The notes under the pieces: model-generated
What the model was told of the DNA's origin: nothing
What the model saw: the letters and a program-made list of their open reading frames with translations, nothing else
Database searches by the model: none
Position numbers and translations under genes: made by a program
Assembly: GCA_963575745.1 (NCBI GenBank)
Contig: CAUYUJ010018738.1
Span: 237,001 to 301,000 of the forward strand
DNA length: 64,000 nt
Source: Prorocentrum cordatum
Lineage: Eukaryota > Sar > Dinophyceae > Prorocentrales > Prorocentraceae
Direction: 5' to 3'
Shown here: positions 33,961-43,814 of the stretch, piece after piece
Layout of the letters: every line of letters starts with the position of its first letter
How positions within the stretch are numbered: position 1 is the first letter of the stretch

Positions 33961-34490
33961 GAAGGCGATACGAAAGCGAGAAAAAAGGCGACAACGAGAA
34001 CGGAAACTAGGGCGAAACGAAAGCAAAAACGAGGGCGAGAACGAGAGCAAAACAAAGGCGAAGCGAAGGCCAGAGCGAGGGCGAAAGCGAGAGCGGAAAC
34101 GACGGCGAAACGAAGGCCACGAACGAAGGCGAGAACGAGGGCGGAAGCGCAGGCGAAGCAAAGGCGAGAGCGAAGGATGGAACGAAGGGCAAACACGACG
34201 GCGAAACGAAAGCGAAAGGCAAGCCGAAACGAAAGCGGGAGCGAAACGGAGGCGAAACGGAGGCGAGAAAGATTGCGGAAACGAGGGCGACACGAAGGCA
34301 AGAACAAAGGCAAGAAAGGAGCGCGGAAACCAGGGCGAAAGAAAGGCGAGCGAAGGCGAGAACGAAGACGAGAACGAAAGCAGAAACGAGGGTATAACGA
34401 AAACGAAACGAAGGCGAGAACGAGTGTGGGAACGAGGGCGGGCACGAGGACAGAAACGAAAACGAAACTAAGGTGAGAACTAGGCGAGAA
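33961..34490. repeat. GAAGGCGAGAACGA-type repeat, second block
   Basis: Same short-unit family as 32130-33060, in the same orientation. Confidence 0.95.
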
Positions 34491-34499
34491 GACCCGAGG

Positions 34500-34795
34500 G
34501 AGCAATTTGGGAAGACCCTGTTGGTTTGGGAAGACCTGGGGCGCTGGTTTGAGAAGACCCGCTTGATCTGGGAACACCGGATGGGTTGTTTTGGGAAGAC
34601 CCGGTTGGTTTGGGAAACCCTGGGGGATAACTTGGGAATTCTGGGTCGGCTTGGCAAGACCCGGCCGGTTGGTTTGCGAAGATACGTTTGGTTTTAGGCA
34701 GCCCGAGTTTTGGTTTGAGAAGACCTGGAGGTCTGGTTCCGCAACGTCTGGTTTGGGAATACCTCTTTGGTTTTGGAAGACCCTGCCTTGTGACC
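34500..34795. repeat. GGTTTGGGAAGACCC repeat, right block
   Basis: Same family and orientation as 31862-32112, so it brackets the whole composite. Confidence 0.9.
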
Positions 34796-34829
34796 ACCTC
34801 CCACGTCTATCAATGTCCCAAAAGATAGT

Positions 34830-34990
34830 CCCACTAGGACCCCTCCAGGCTTCAAAGAGGGCGGGCCCTAAGAAAGTCCCAAAGGAGCCCTAAAGGCTCC
34901 TAGAATGGTTCAATTACGGCCCCAAGAGCGTCCAAGAGCGTTCAAGGAGCGTCCAAAAAGGGCCACAAGAGGTGTCTGCTCAAGCCCAAG
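34830..34990 (+). repeat. satellite-related block
   Basis: GGCCCCAAGAGCGTCCAAGA-type units, ending at CTCAAGCCCAAG immediately before a coding-like segment. Confidence 0.75.
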
Positions 34991-35161
34991 ATGGGCCAAC
35001 CCTATTCCGCCCATCCCCTCTGTGTGAACGACATCCTCCCAGATGGCTCCAAAAAGGCTACCTTGGACGATGTCCTAAACGATGCCTGGGCATCGTCTCT
35101 GATGGGCTGGTGGGATACGCAAAGCGTGAATGTTCCAGATCTGCTGCACCACGCGCAATGA
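34991..35161 (+). CDS. possible exon, unknown protein
   Basis: ATG at 34991 opens 56 codons with ordinary protein composition: NDILPDGSKKATLDDVLNDA, then WASSLMGWWDTQSVNVPDLL, ending at TGA. It follows directly on AAG at the end of a satellite-related block, so the block could be an intron and AAG an acceptor. No family is recognised. Confidence 0.35.
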   Translation: MGQPYSAHPLCVNDILPDGSKKATLDDVLNDAWASSLMGWWDTQSVNVPDLLHHAQ

Positions 35162-35227
35162 GGCTTGTGAGGTAGCAGAGTTGATGATCTTTTGGACCGC
35201 GAAAGAAGTCGGATCAATTCGAGTCGT

Positions 35228-35450
35228 CTGCTCCTCCTCCTCCTCCTCCTTCTCCTCCTCACCCTCCTCATAATCATCGCCCATGTCAGTATACCGCAGC
35301 ACGTTAAAAGGGGCCTTGGGCCGCGGCGACGTCGATCTGAGTCGAGACCTCTTTCTCATCCCTCCCCCTCCTCTTCTTCCTCCTCCTCCTCCTACTCCTC
35401 CTTCTCCTCCTCCTCCTCCTCGCTCTTCCTCCTCCCAGGGGGGACAAGGA
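35228..35450. repeat. CTC/TCC microsatellites
   Basis: Two pyrimidine tracts (35230-35275 and 35355-35440) with a short unique stretch between them. Confidence 0.9.
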
Positions 35451-36800
35451 GGAAGTGCTTAACCATACCACTCGTGCTTGCTCTCTCTCTCTCTCTCTTT
35501 CTCTATTTACCTCTCTCTCTTCCTCCTATTCCCTGCCCGTCCTCCTCCGTTGTCCCCTGCGTATCTCTCCTCCCCCCCTGGTTCATGCCTTCGAACTGGT
35601 TTCGCTGACGAGGACAACTGATGAGACCGAGTAATGTAGGACGATAAATGTGTCATGGTGGGGCTGGCTCAAGAGAAGTTTGAGGATTCCCAGGGTATCT
35701 ACCGGCCTTCGTTTCTGCAGCCCGCGTGGAACACTTGGAAATTATTCCCTGGTTGAAGAACCGAGGGCCAGGAGAAGACGCGAAGGCCACGACTAGCAAA
35801 CCTACATCATCTGTCCTGCCAGCTCCACAGATCTGGAAGTGCCCCGCTGCCGCAAGAAGGTATTCCATCAAAACCTGTGGCTTCCCAACGGGATGGGCAG
35901 ACTCGGCAACCAGTGGAAGATCTCCGTCTGTACTAGGGGGCAAACAAACCTACCTCGCTTTTGAACACCCTCGCTTCCAAGAGATACCAAGCGATGCCAA
36001 ACTGCGGCCCGTACTGGTCAGGCCGCTTGACGAGGAGGCGCGTGGTATGACTTGGTTTTGCCTGGAAGCGAAAGCGGGGTAGGTAGTTCACGCTCTGATG
36101 TACGGCAGGTTCGGGTCGCGACGACGCCAACGTCGGTTTGCTACACCACGTGGATCGCTCAACCTGGCACGATTGCGGCTTTCCGGCAGCGTGGGTCGCT
36201 CGATGTCCGCCGACTCCTGGCCGCCGGCGGCATTCCACCTCACACGGCCCTGCCGGAGTCGCCACCGCGTCGACACGAGACGAACCAGAGCTAGAACTAG
36301 ACAATGTTGCGGATGTCGGTCGTTATTGTTTTCCCTCGTTCTGTCTTCGTTATGCCTTTGCTGCGAAACGAACTGGGAACGAAAAAACGGTCAACGACAT
36401 CGTCCAAACACCTATCGCATTCCTGTATGATACGTTTCCCTGTCCCAGCCTTCCTTCCCCCCAGATCAACGCCACATCGATCTGGGGGAGGAAACCCAGA
36501 GAAGAAATCAATTATCTCCGAGCAGAGGATCCTCCGCTGCCGACCCTCGTCTTGAAAAAGCTGCAAAATGGAGAGCACGAAGGGAATCAGAAGACAGCTC
36601 GCCGCTTGGGCCCCACCGGCCAGCCCAGACGCCGCGAGCCTACATCAGGCACATCCCCGTAGAAATAAAATCTGCCAAAGGCGCGCCACCCATTGACTGC
36701 GCTGTCTATGGGCTGCGAAATACTTATCTGGATTGCGCCATCGATGTGCTTCAGTCACCGTGCTACCATGAGAAGGAACACTGAGTAAGGAACAAAGGCG
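35451..36800. other. coding-like remnants, no gene model
   Basis: After a CT tract (35480-35530), plus-strand frames with protein-like content occur at about 35850-36082 (SVLGGKQTYLAFEHPRFQEI), 36380-36660 (YLRAEDPPLPTLVLKKLQNG) and 36630-36783 (HIPVEIKSAKGAPPIDCAVY). They do not join into one frame, and no domain is recognised. They may be diverged exons or a decayed retrocopy. Confidence 0.3.
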
Positions 36801-36904
36801 CTTTTCTGGCCATGGCGAGCCCTCGGCCACGAAAAGGCCCCCGACCCAAAGAACGGTCTGGAAACCGGAGCGCCTCCTGAGCCCAACGTGGCCTCTCCTT
36901 CCAG

Positions 36905-37135
36905 CGCCCCGCCTGTGCATGTGCTGCGCGCCCTCCCTCCCCCCCTCTCTCCCTCCCTCCTCCCCTCCCCCCTCCCCCTTCGCCCTTTCCCCCCCCCTTT
37001 TCCCCCCCCCCACACACACACCTCCCACCCTCCCTCCTCCCCACTTCCCCCCTTTCCCCCCCCCTTCCCCCCCCAACACCCTCCCCCCCCTCCTCCCCCC
37101 TTTCCCCACTCCTCCCCCTCGCCGAGGGGGCGGGG
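36905..37135. repeat. C-rich pyrimidine tract
   Basis: Imperfect CCCTCC and poly-C with a short CA repeat near 37011-37022. Confidence 0.9.
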
Positions 37136-37619
37136 TCCTGCCCGAGCAGCACCCACCTGCACCCCGCCTGCTCCAGGGCGCCCCGCACGGCCCACACCAG
37201 GCCCTCCAGGTGCCAGAGCTCCTGGCGCGGCGCTCCGCCGCCGCCGCCGCGCGGCCGCTGCCCCGCCCAGGGCCACGGCCACGTCGGGGCCGTTCCCGTC
37301 GGCGTCGGCGTCGTCACCGCCGTCGTGCCGTGGGCGTGCGCGCGCGGCGCGCGCGGTGGCGGGGAGGGGCGGGAAGGGAGAAGGGATGGAGAAGGAGCGG
37401 GGGGGGCGAGGGGAGCAGATCACAGCAGAGGGGAGGCCGAAGAGATGAGGCAGAAGGGGGGGAGAGGGGGGGAGGCTGCATCCAAGTCTGCCTGCTTGAC
37501 CGAAGGCCTGTGCGCTGAAGGCGGCCCGTCCTCCCAGAAAAGATATCCGTCGCCTGCTTCATCGCTGGTGGTGCTGCTGTCCAGGGCAGCTCCAGAAGCC
37601 TGGGACCGTAGGGGAGTGG

Positions 37620-38550
37620 CTCGGGGATCTGTTGAGGCTGCACGAAGTACTGACCTGTAGTCAACTCCAGCTGCGCCACTCGGTGCGGGATCATAGGGAA
37701 ATCCAAAATTTCAATGCTTTGCACTCGCTCGTCCATCGGCTCCGAGACGACGAAACAGTCCAAGACCTATCTACCTTCTTGGCGATGTGAGTGGGCTTCC
37801 TAAAGCTGTAGACTCTGCCCGTGGTTCGGGTCGTAAAGTCGGACTGAAGCAACGTTAGTTGCCCGTAGTGGGAGTGATATTGAAATCACCTCCGCAGCGG
37901 CATCCGGAATCGCTGCTGCAGCTCCCCCGCTGCTGCTAGCAGCTAGGCGGTTCGCTGAAACACCCCCTCCGAATCGTAGGGGTGAAAAGACAACACTACA
38001 ATATGACCAAACCCTGGTGTTTCCAAGGCGATTGCACTCAAACGATGAGGACTGTCGAAGTGAAAAACAGAGACAAGCTGAACACCGTAGTCGAAGCCGG
38101 CTCGGATCAAGATGGCCGTGCCGCCTGAAAGCCTGCCGCACTCGGACACAATCGCTGGTGTAAAGACAGCCTGCCAGTCCACTGAGCTGCCCCATGATGT
38201 TGCAGGTGAACCGCCGCCTGCCTGGCCCGAGCTTGCTGTTGCTGTGGAATGTGGAAGATGTTGCTGAGGAGGGTGCTGTTGCTGAGGCTGCTGGGGAAGA
38301 GGCCGCTGTGGCTGCTGCGGCTGCTGCTCATGTTGTGGTGGGCCACCTCCTCCCGCTCCTGCTCCTGCAGCCGCTCCTCTTCCTCCAGCCTCCGCTTCCG
38401 CAGCTGCCCCCACTGCCGCATCCGCTGCGCTCGCGTCGGGCGGAAGGGCGTTCGCAGCACCCACCACGGGCGGAGGTACGGCCAGCGCTGCCGCGGCGAA
38501 AGTACGGCCGGCGCTGCCGCTGCCGCCGCCGCCGCGGGTGCCCCTTCTCC

Positions 38551-38589
<39 letters not shown>

Positions 38590-39353
38590 CGACGCGTGCA
38601 GCTCGAGCTGCCTAGCCTGCTCGAATTCCCTGACCAAGCCCTCCATGAGGCCCTGGAGTTGGGGGGAGGGCTGATCGCCAGGGAGGCTGGGGAGGTGCGA
38701 TTGGGCAAAGCTGAGGACCCCAGCTTGAACTGACTGCTATACGATAGCTGCATTCCGAGTGAATACCAACTGGGGCCTCAAGGGCCTTGGCTTCTCCTTC
38801 GTACCTTCGGATATCTTGTTTCCCCTTGGAATGCTGATCCAGAAGCTGCGCAATATTGTCCAACAGCGTGTTGTTAGCGGAACGGGTGTTCTGTAATTCC
38901 TTTTTCTGTGCATTCAGCTGGTCGACCAAGCTTTTGAGCTGGCCCTACAGACTGCGAGACGACAGTGCTGAACGCTTTGATTGCTAAAACTCCTTGGTAG
39001 CCGCCTTGACCAAAGGATGCTCTGGGTCGAGGCCCGACCGTGTGAGGAAGCTGAGGTGCTCCTGTGCGAAACCGACGGGGTCGGGCGGCTGCTGCTGCTG
39101 CTGCTGCTGCAGTTTCAGTTGCTTCTTCGGGGGGGTCCTGAGGCTGCACCTTAGGCCTGGCGAGTGGACTGGGCAAAACTAACCTCACGACTGAAGCTAT
39201 CACGATTGGCCCAGATCCATCTTTGGCAGCGCGAATTGCTACACTGGTGGTACGCACGACCTTCGGATGCCAGGGCAGGCACAAAACTCTGTGGAGAAAG
39301 ACCACAAACAAGACTGCCTGGCAGGAAGATGGGGTACGCGTGCCTCGCATGCA

Positions 39354-39402
<49 letters not shown>

Positions 39403-39433
39403 AAGCGAGCTCGTGAAGTAAAGGAGCAGGCCC
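37620..39433 (-). pseudogene. LINE retroelement copy with endonuclease domain, degenerate
   Basis: Read on the minus strand from the SL relict. A CAG-encoded polyglutamine (39401-39352) comes first. A second Gln run is followed by PPDPVGFAQEHLSFLTRSGL and a coiled-coil-like stretch (VDQLNAQKKELQNTRSANNT), interrupted by in-frame TAG codons. An AP-endonuclease-type (EEP) domain follows: GRLSGGTAILIRAG, SFHPYDSEGV, the catalytic GGDFN motif near 37875-37890, and a C-terminal part with IDCFVVSEP-like then IPHRVAQLEL. At least three frame changes occur. No reverse transcriptase follows, so the copy is 3'-truncated. The EEP family nicks target DNA in LINE retrotransposition; this copy cannot be functional. 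Confidence 0.7.
39352..39401. repeat. CTG/CAG microsatellite
   Basis: About 16 CTG triplets on the plus strand, reading polyglutamine in the retroelement frame just after the SL relict. Confidence 0.95.
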
Positions 39434-39455
39434 CTTGAGCCAAAATGGCTATGGA
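39434..39455 (-). other. relict dinoflagellate spliced leader
   Basis: The minus strand reads TCCATAGCCATTTTGGCTCA plus AG, identical to the 22-nt DinoSL except one G-to-A change at position 4. DinoSL is added to nuclear mRNAs by trans-splicing, so a genomic copy at the head of a retroelement frame indicates a reverse-transcribed mRNA. Confidence 0.85.
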
Positions 39456-40700
39456 GGCGGAGGGGGAGGAGAAAGAGCACAAAGAGGAGAACGAGGACAA
39501 AGAGGAGGAGCAGCAGGAGGAGAAAGAGGAGGCGGAGTCTGAGGAGGAGAAGGAGGAGGAGCAGGAGGAGGAGAGGCGGACGAAGAAGAGGAGGAGGAAG
39601 AGTGCCCCTTCGCGCCTTGCAGGGGTGCCCTTTGCGGGGGTGCCCCTTGCGGGGGCACCGCGCGCCCCTGCCGTGGATCTCGCTCCTCGCGCTCCTGCGC
39701 CTCCGGGAGCTGCCCGACGCGGCCCTGGCCCCGCCCGGCGCGCTCGCCAAGGGCCGGCGCGCGGCCGGCGGTGCGCTGAGAGTCGGGGCCAAGCCCAGCT
39801 TCTAAAAGACTCCTCCTCCTCCTTTTTTTTGTTTGTTTGTTTGGGTTTTTTTTTTGTTTGTTCCTCCTCCTCCTCCTCATCGCTCCATGGGCGAGCGGGG
39901 GTCCATGCCTCCCCCCCTGACCCCACTCCGCCCTATAACGCTTCCCCTCCCTAGAACCGTCTGGCCTCACCGATCGGCGCTCTGGCGGCCCGCCGGCCGG
40001 GCAGTGCGGGCACCCCCGGGAGAACGCCCTCGCACGAGCCCCCCCGAGGCGCAGCCGCTGGAGGGCACCCCAAGGCTGGAAAACCGCCGAGGAGCCAAGC
40101 AGATAGCCGAAAACCTTGAACCCCCGCTGGCTGGCCATCTGGAGGCCTCCCAACCGGGGCCCGAGCAGAGGAGATCGAAGGAGAACGCCGCATCGCCCAT
40201 GCATCGGCGACGTCGGCGTGGAAGACATCGAGCTCCTCATCGAGCCGCATCGCCGATGCATCGATGCGGCGCGATCCTCTGGCCCCACCTGCACCTGCTC
40301 AGACCCTCCTTCCACAGGGAACATAACATTACGGCGCGGTCCTTCGGCCCAGTCTACTCGGACCCTACTTGTGAGGCCCAAGCGTATCCCTTCCTGAAGC
40401 TGCCCCCTGCCCTCGCGCCCGCCCGTCCTGGCCCAAGACCTCCGCGGGCACCTGCACCTCGTCTGGGGCGCTGGGTGCCGCTATCTTTACCCCGAGCGTT
40501 TCTCGGCGGCGACGATAAGGGCGAATAGACTAGGGGCGGGCATTACACGTATTCGCGCGGGAGCCTTATAGATCATCGGCGCCCCTGATTGCATGTATCG
40601 GTCTCCCCTGGGCTATTCGCCCGTATCGTCGCCTGAGTCTCCTCGCTCGGCGACTCTGCAGGGTGTGGTATGCAGAGGGCGTGGCCTGCGGGTGGGGCAA
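39456..40700. other. GGA tract and GC-rich stretch, no gene
   Basis: An imperfect GGA/GAG tract occupies 39456-39605, followed by GTGCCCCTTGCGGGG-like repeats to about 39665, a TTTG-rich patch (39820-39865) and GC-rich unassigned sequence. The block 40190-40290 is related to 31535-31715. Confidence 0.5.
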
Positions 40701-40965
40701 ATTGAACCCCCCTTTCTTTGATCGATTTCCTCCAAGATGACCCCGACATGGCCCCCAAGGCTCCCAAGATGGCCTCAGGAAGGCCCTGGAAGCGCCAAGG
40801 GGGCCCCAACATGCCCCTGAGAGGCCCCGACAAGCTCCCCCGAGGCACCCGATACGCTACAGGAGCCCCCGGCGCCATGAGGCCCCCAGCGTACCCCTGG
40901 GGGGGGCGGGCGAAGGCCTCGACCGAAGTCGCCGCCGCGCCCCCGAGGGGGCCCGATCGCCCTGG
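40696..40965 (+). repeat. satellite-related block
   Basis: Begins AAATTGAACCCCCCTTTCTT then TTGATCGATTTCCTCC, matching 18149-18190, then CCAAGATGGCC- and CCAAGGGGGCC-type units. Confidence 0.8.
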
Positions 40966-40984
40966 CATTCCTAACGAGTCATAG

Positions 40985-41640
40985 GCTCGCCCCGTCGAAG
41001 AGTTCGAGGCCCGCCCGCCGCGGCCACGAGGGCGCCGCGCACGGCCGCTCCGCGGGGGGGCAGGATCGGCCACCGCGTCGCCTCGGGACATCGGATCGAA
41101 GCGGAAAGTGCAACCAAAACTGGTAGCGAGGATGCGAGATGAGGATGCGGGCCCCTTGGACGCCCATGCCGGCGCTTCTCGGGCGGGCTTGGCCCTCGAG
41201 CGGGCAGGGGTGGCCCGAAGAGACAAGGATGCAAAGGTACTCCAGCCTGGGAAGGCTGCCCATCAAAGCCGTCGGCTCCGACTGTAAGTATGATCGGGCG
41301 GCGCGGAGTCGGAGTCGCATCGGCTCGGCCGCGCTGGGGCGCACAACAGCGCCGCGCAAGCGTCGGGCCGCATCGGATGGAAAGAACGTCGGCGTCGGAT
41401 CGGATCGGGCCGTCCGGACTCGGTATCGCATCGGATTAATCGGAACGAAATGGACCCCGCAGCGGCGGCCCTTCTCTCACAATGCTCGGCGGCGCACGGA
41501 AGGCAAGACTTCTCAGATGGCGGCGAGGCTTCTCAGGAGGCCGTCCGGCCCGCGGGGGTGATTAATCGGGTGCCGCTTCATGGGAGGCGATAGATGAGGG
41601 GCAAGAAAGGTGCATTTCTCGAGCCCCACAGGGCCCCATT
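40985..41640. other. GC-rich stretch, no gene
   Basis: CGGCATCGGATCGG-like words recur between 41280 and 41440. No supportable coding region. Confidence 0.4.
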
Positions 41641-41840
41641 CCCAGGAGTGCAAAATGACATTAAATATGTTATAAATCCTTGCCACCTTCAAAAACAACC
41701 ATGATACATTTTTGACAAGAAAAAATGTAACAGAATGTGCGTTACATTTTTCACACTATATGTATATGCTTGTTTGTTGTTTTAGTGTTTTTTGCTTCAG
41801 AAATCGGTGATGCCCATATGCCCGTATAGACATGATTTCA
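41640..41840. promoter_or_regulatory. AT-rich island upstream of gene P
   Basis: A strikingly AT-rich 200 bp in GC-rich surroundings. It has a foldback (TACATTTTT and AAAAAATGTA, about 41704-41728), a repeated GTTACATTTTT, and T-rich words (TTGTTTGTTGTTTTAGTG, then TTTTTT) about 200 bp before the start codon of gene P. Dinoflagellate promoters are reported to use T-rich rather than TATA elements; a promoter role is inference. Confidence 0.3.
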
Positions 41841-41993
41841 AAATCGTGCTCTCGCCGTCAGCGCCATCGCCCCCGTCCCCCCCTCCACTGCGCGCACGTG
41901 CGCCGAGAGCTTTATTTTTGCCCAAGGGCTTCCCCTCGCCCGCATTCGAGGCGCGAGTGCGCCCGTGAGGGCCGCGAGGGCCCTCCAGGGGCC

Positions 41994-43773
41994 ATGTCGG
42001 AGGAGGATCTCGACGCGGCGGCGGCGCCGCCGCGCGGCAAAGGCGGGGGAAGAGGATGAAGGAAGGATCGGTCGTATGTCGTCGTCGGTCGTTCGTCGGT
42101 CGTTCGTCGTTCGTCGGTCGTTCGTCGGTCGTCGATCGTTGGTCGATCGTTCGTCTGTAGTCGATCGTTCGTCGGTCGTCATTCGTCGGTCGATCGTCGG
42201 TTCGTCGATCGTTCGCCGACGTCGCCGTGGACGTTCCGAAAGGAGGAGGGGGTCGACGACGGCGGCGAGGAGGGATTGTCGCCAGGCGACTCGATGATGT
42301 TGGCGACGGCCGTCCTCCCCATGCTCCAGCGGGCCGGGAAGCCGAGCTTCATATTATACGGGGAGGACGGCCGCAACTCGCCGCTGCAGATTGATAGGTT
42401 CACCGAGCCCGTCGTCCAGTTTTTCGGAGAAGTGATCAGGATTGCGCAGGGGGATGAAAATAGCAATTAGGCGAAATGAGTGAGGACAGGGTGAACATGA
42501 GATGGGGATGTTGATGATAAATGAGATGAGGCGGAGGCGGTAGCAGGATGAGAAGGAGGATGACTATGAGGAGAAGGAGTCGATCAATGACGAGTGACGG
42601 GAACTTCGGGAGGGTGGGGGGGTAGCTCCCAGGAAGAAGCAGTGCAGCGTCTCCGACCTGAAGATTAATGACATTGAGATGCAGGGGGCGCTGCACCAGG
42701 GGGCGCTGGCAATCGGGTTCGGGTTCAGCGACAGAGACATGTCAGAGTGGAAGCGGACCATGAGCAAGCGGATTCGCACCATGGTGTGCCATATCAGGAC
42801 AGAACGCGAGAGAGACGATGGCGGGAGAGGATGAGGAACGGATGGAGGAAGATTAAAGGAGAGCAGGTAGGGATTACGATGAGATGAGCAGGAGAGAGAG
42901 GGAGAAAGAGAGATAGAGAGATGGTAAACACACACTATATATACACACCAAAAGAGGGAGAGAGAGAGAGAGAGGAGAAACAGAGAGAAATAGATATTGA
43001 GAGAGCGAGCGAAAGAGAGAGAGAGAGAGAGAGAATGAGAAAGAGAGAGAGAGAGAGAGACAGATATGTAGAGAAAGGTATCATGATGGAGACCATTGTA
43101 GTGGGGACCTCGAGGGGACAGGATACGAATACAGACCGAATGTTAGAATAGATGCAGAAAAACAGGGACACATATACACACATGTGCATACAGAGAGAGA
43201 GAGAGGGGGGGGGAGAGAGAGCCCGCGCCCGCAGGAAGTACCAGGGCAAAGACTTCGTCCGCAGGATCCAGGAGGCATCCGAGGGGCACTGCGGCGAGGC
43301 GGCATCGCCGAGGCCGTCGCCCAAGGTCGCGCTCAAGCGGCCTGCTGCTGCTGCCCCAGCGGCGCTGAAGCGCCCCGCCGCTACCCTGGACGATGGCGAT
43401 GATGATGAGAACGGCGAGTCCAGGGGCAGTGAAGAAGATGATGATGATGAGGACGGCGAGTCCAGGGGCGGCGGTGAAGAAGATCCAGATGATGAGGACG
43501 GCGAGCCCAAGAACTACGTCGGGGGCAAGGACAGCGACAGCGACGGCCTCGGCGAGCCCAGCATGGAGGAGCGCATCGCGCACATGGTACATCAGGCTGT
43601 GGGGTGGTAGCGCGGTGGAGGGAGGGAGGGGATGAAAGCGAGGCGGGGGAACTAGAATGAGACGGGGGGGGGGAGGTGGAGGCCAGGCTGAGAGAGGGGG
43701 TGTATGTATATATATATATATGGAGAGAGAGAGAGAGAGAGAGAGAGATGGGGAGAGAGAGAGAGAGAGAGAT

Positions 43774-43814
<41 letters not shown>

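Noticed and set aside
32112-34471. Long Arg/Glu/Lys frames that look like nuclear or coiled-coil proteins
   Set aside because: They derive from GAAGGCGAGAACGA and GAC tandem repeats, open on both strands.
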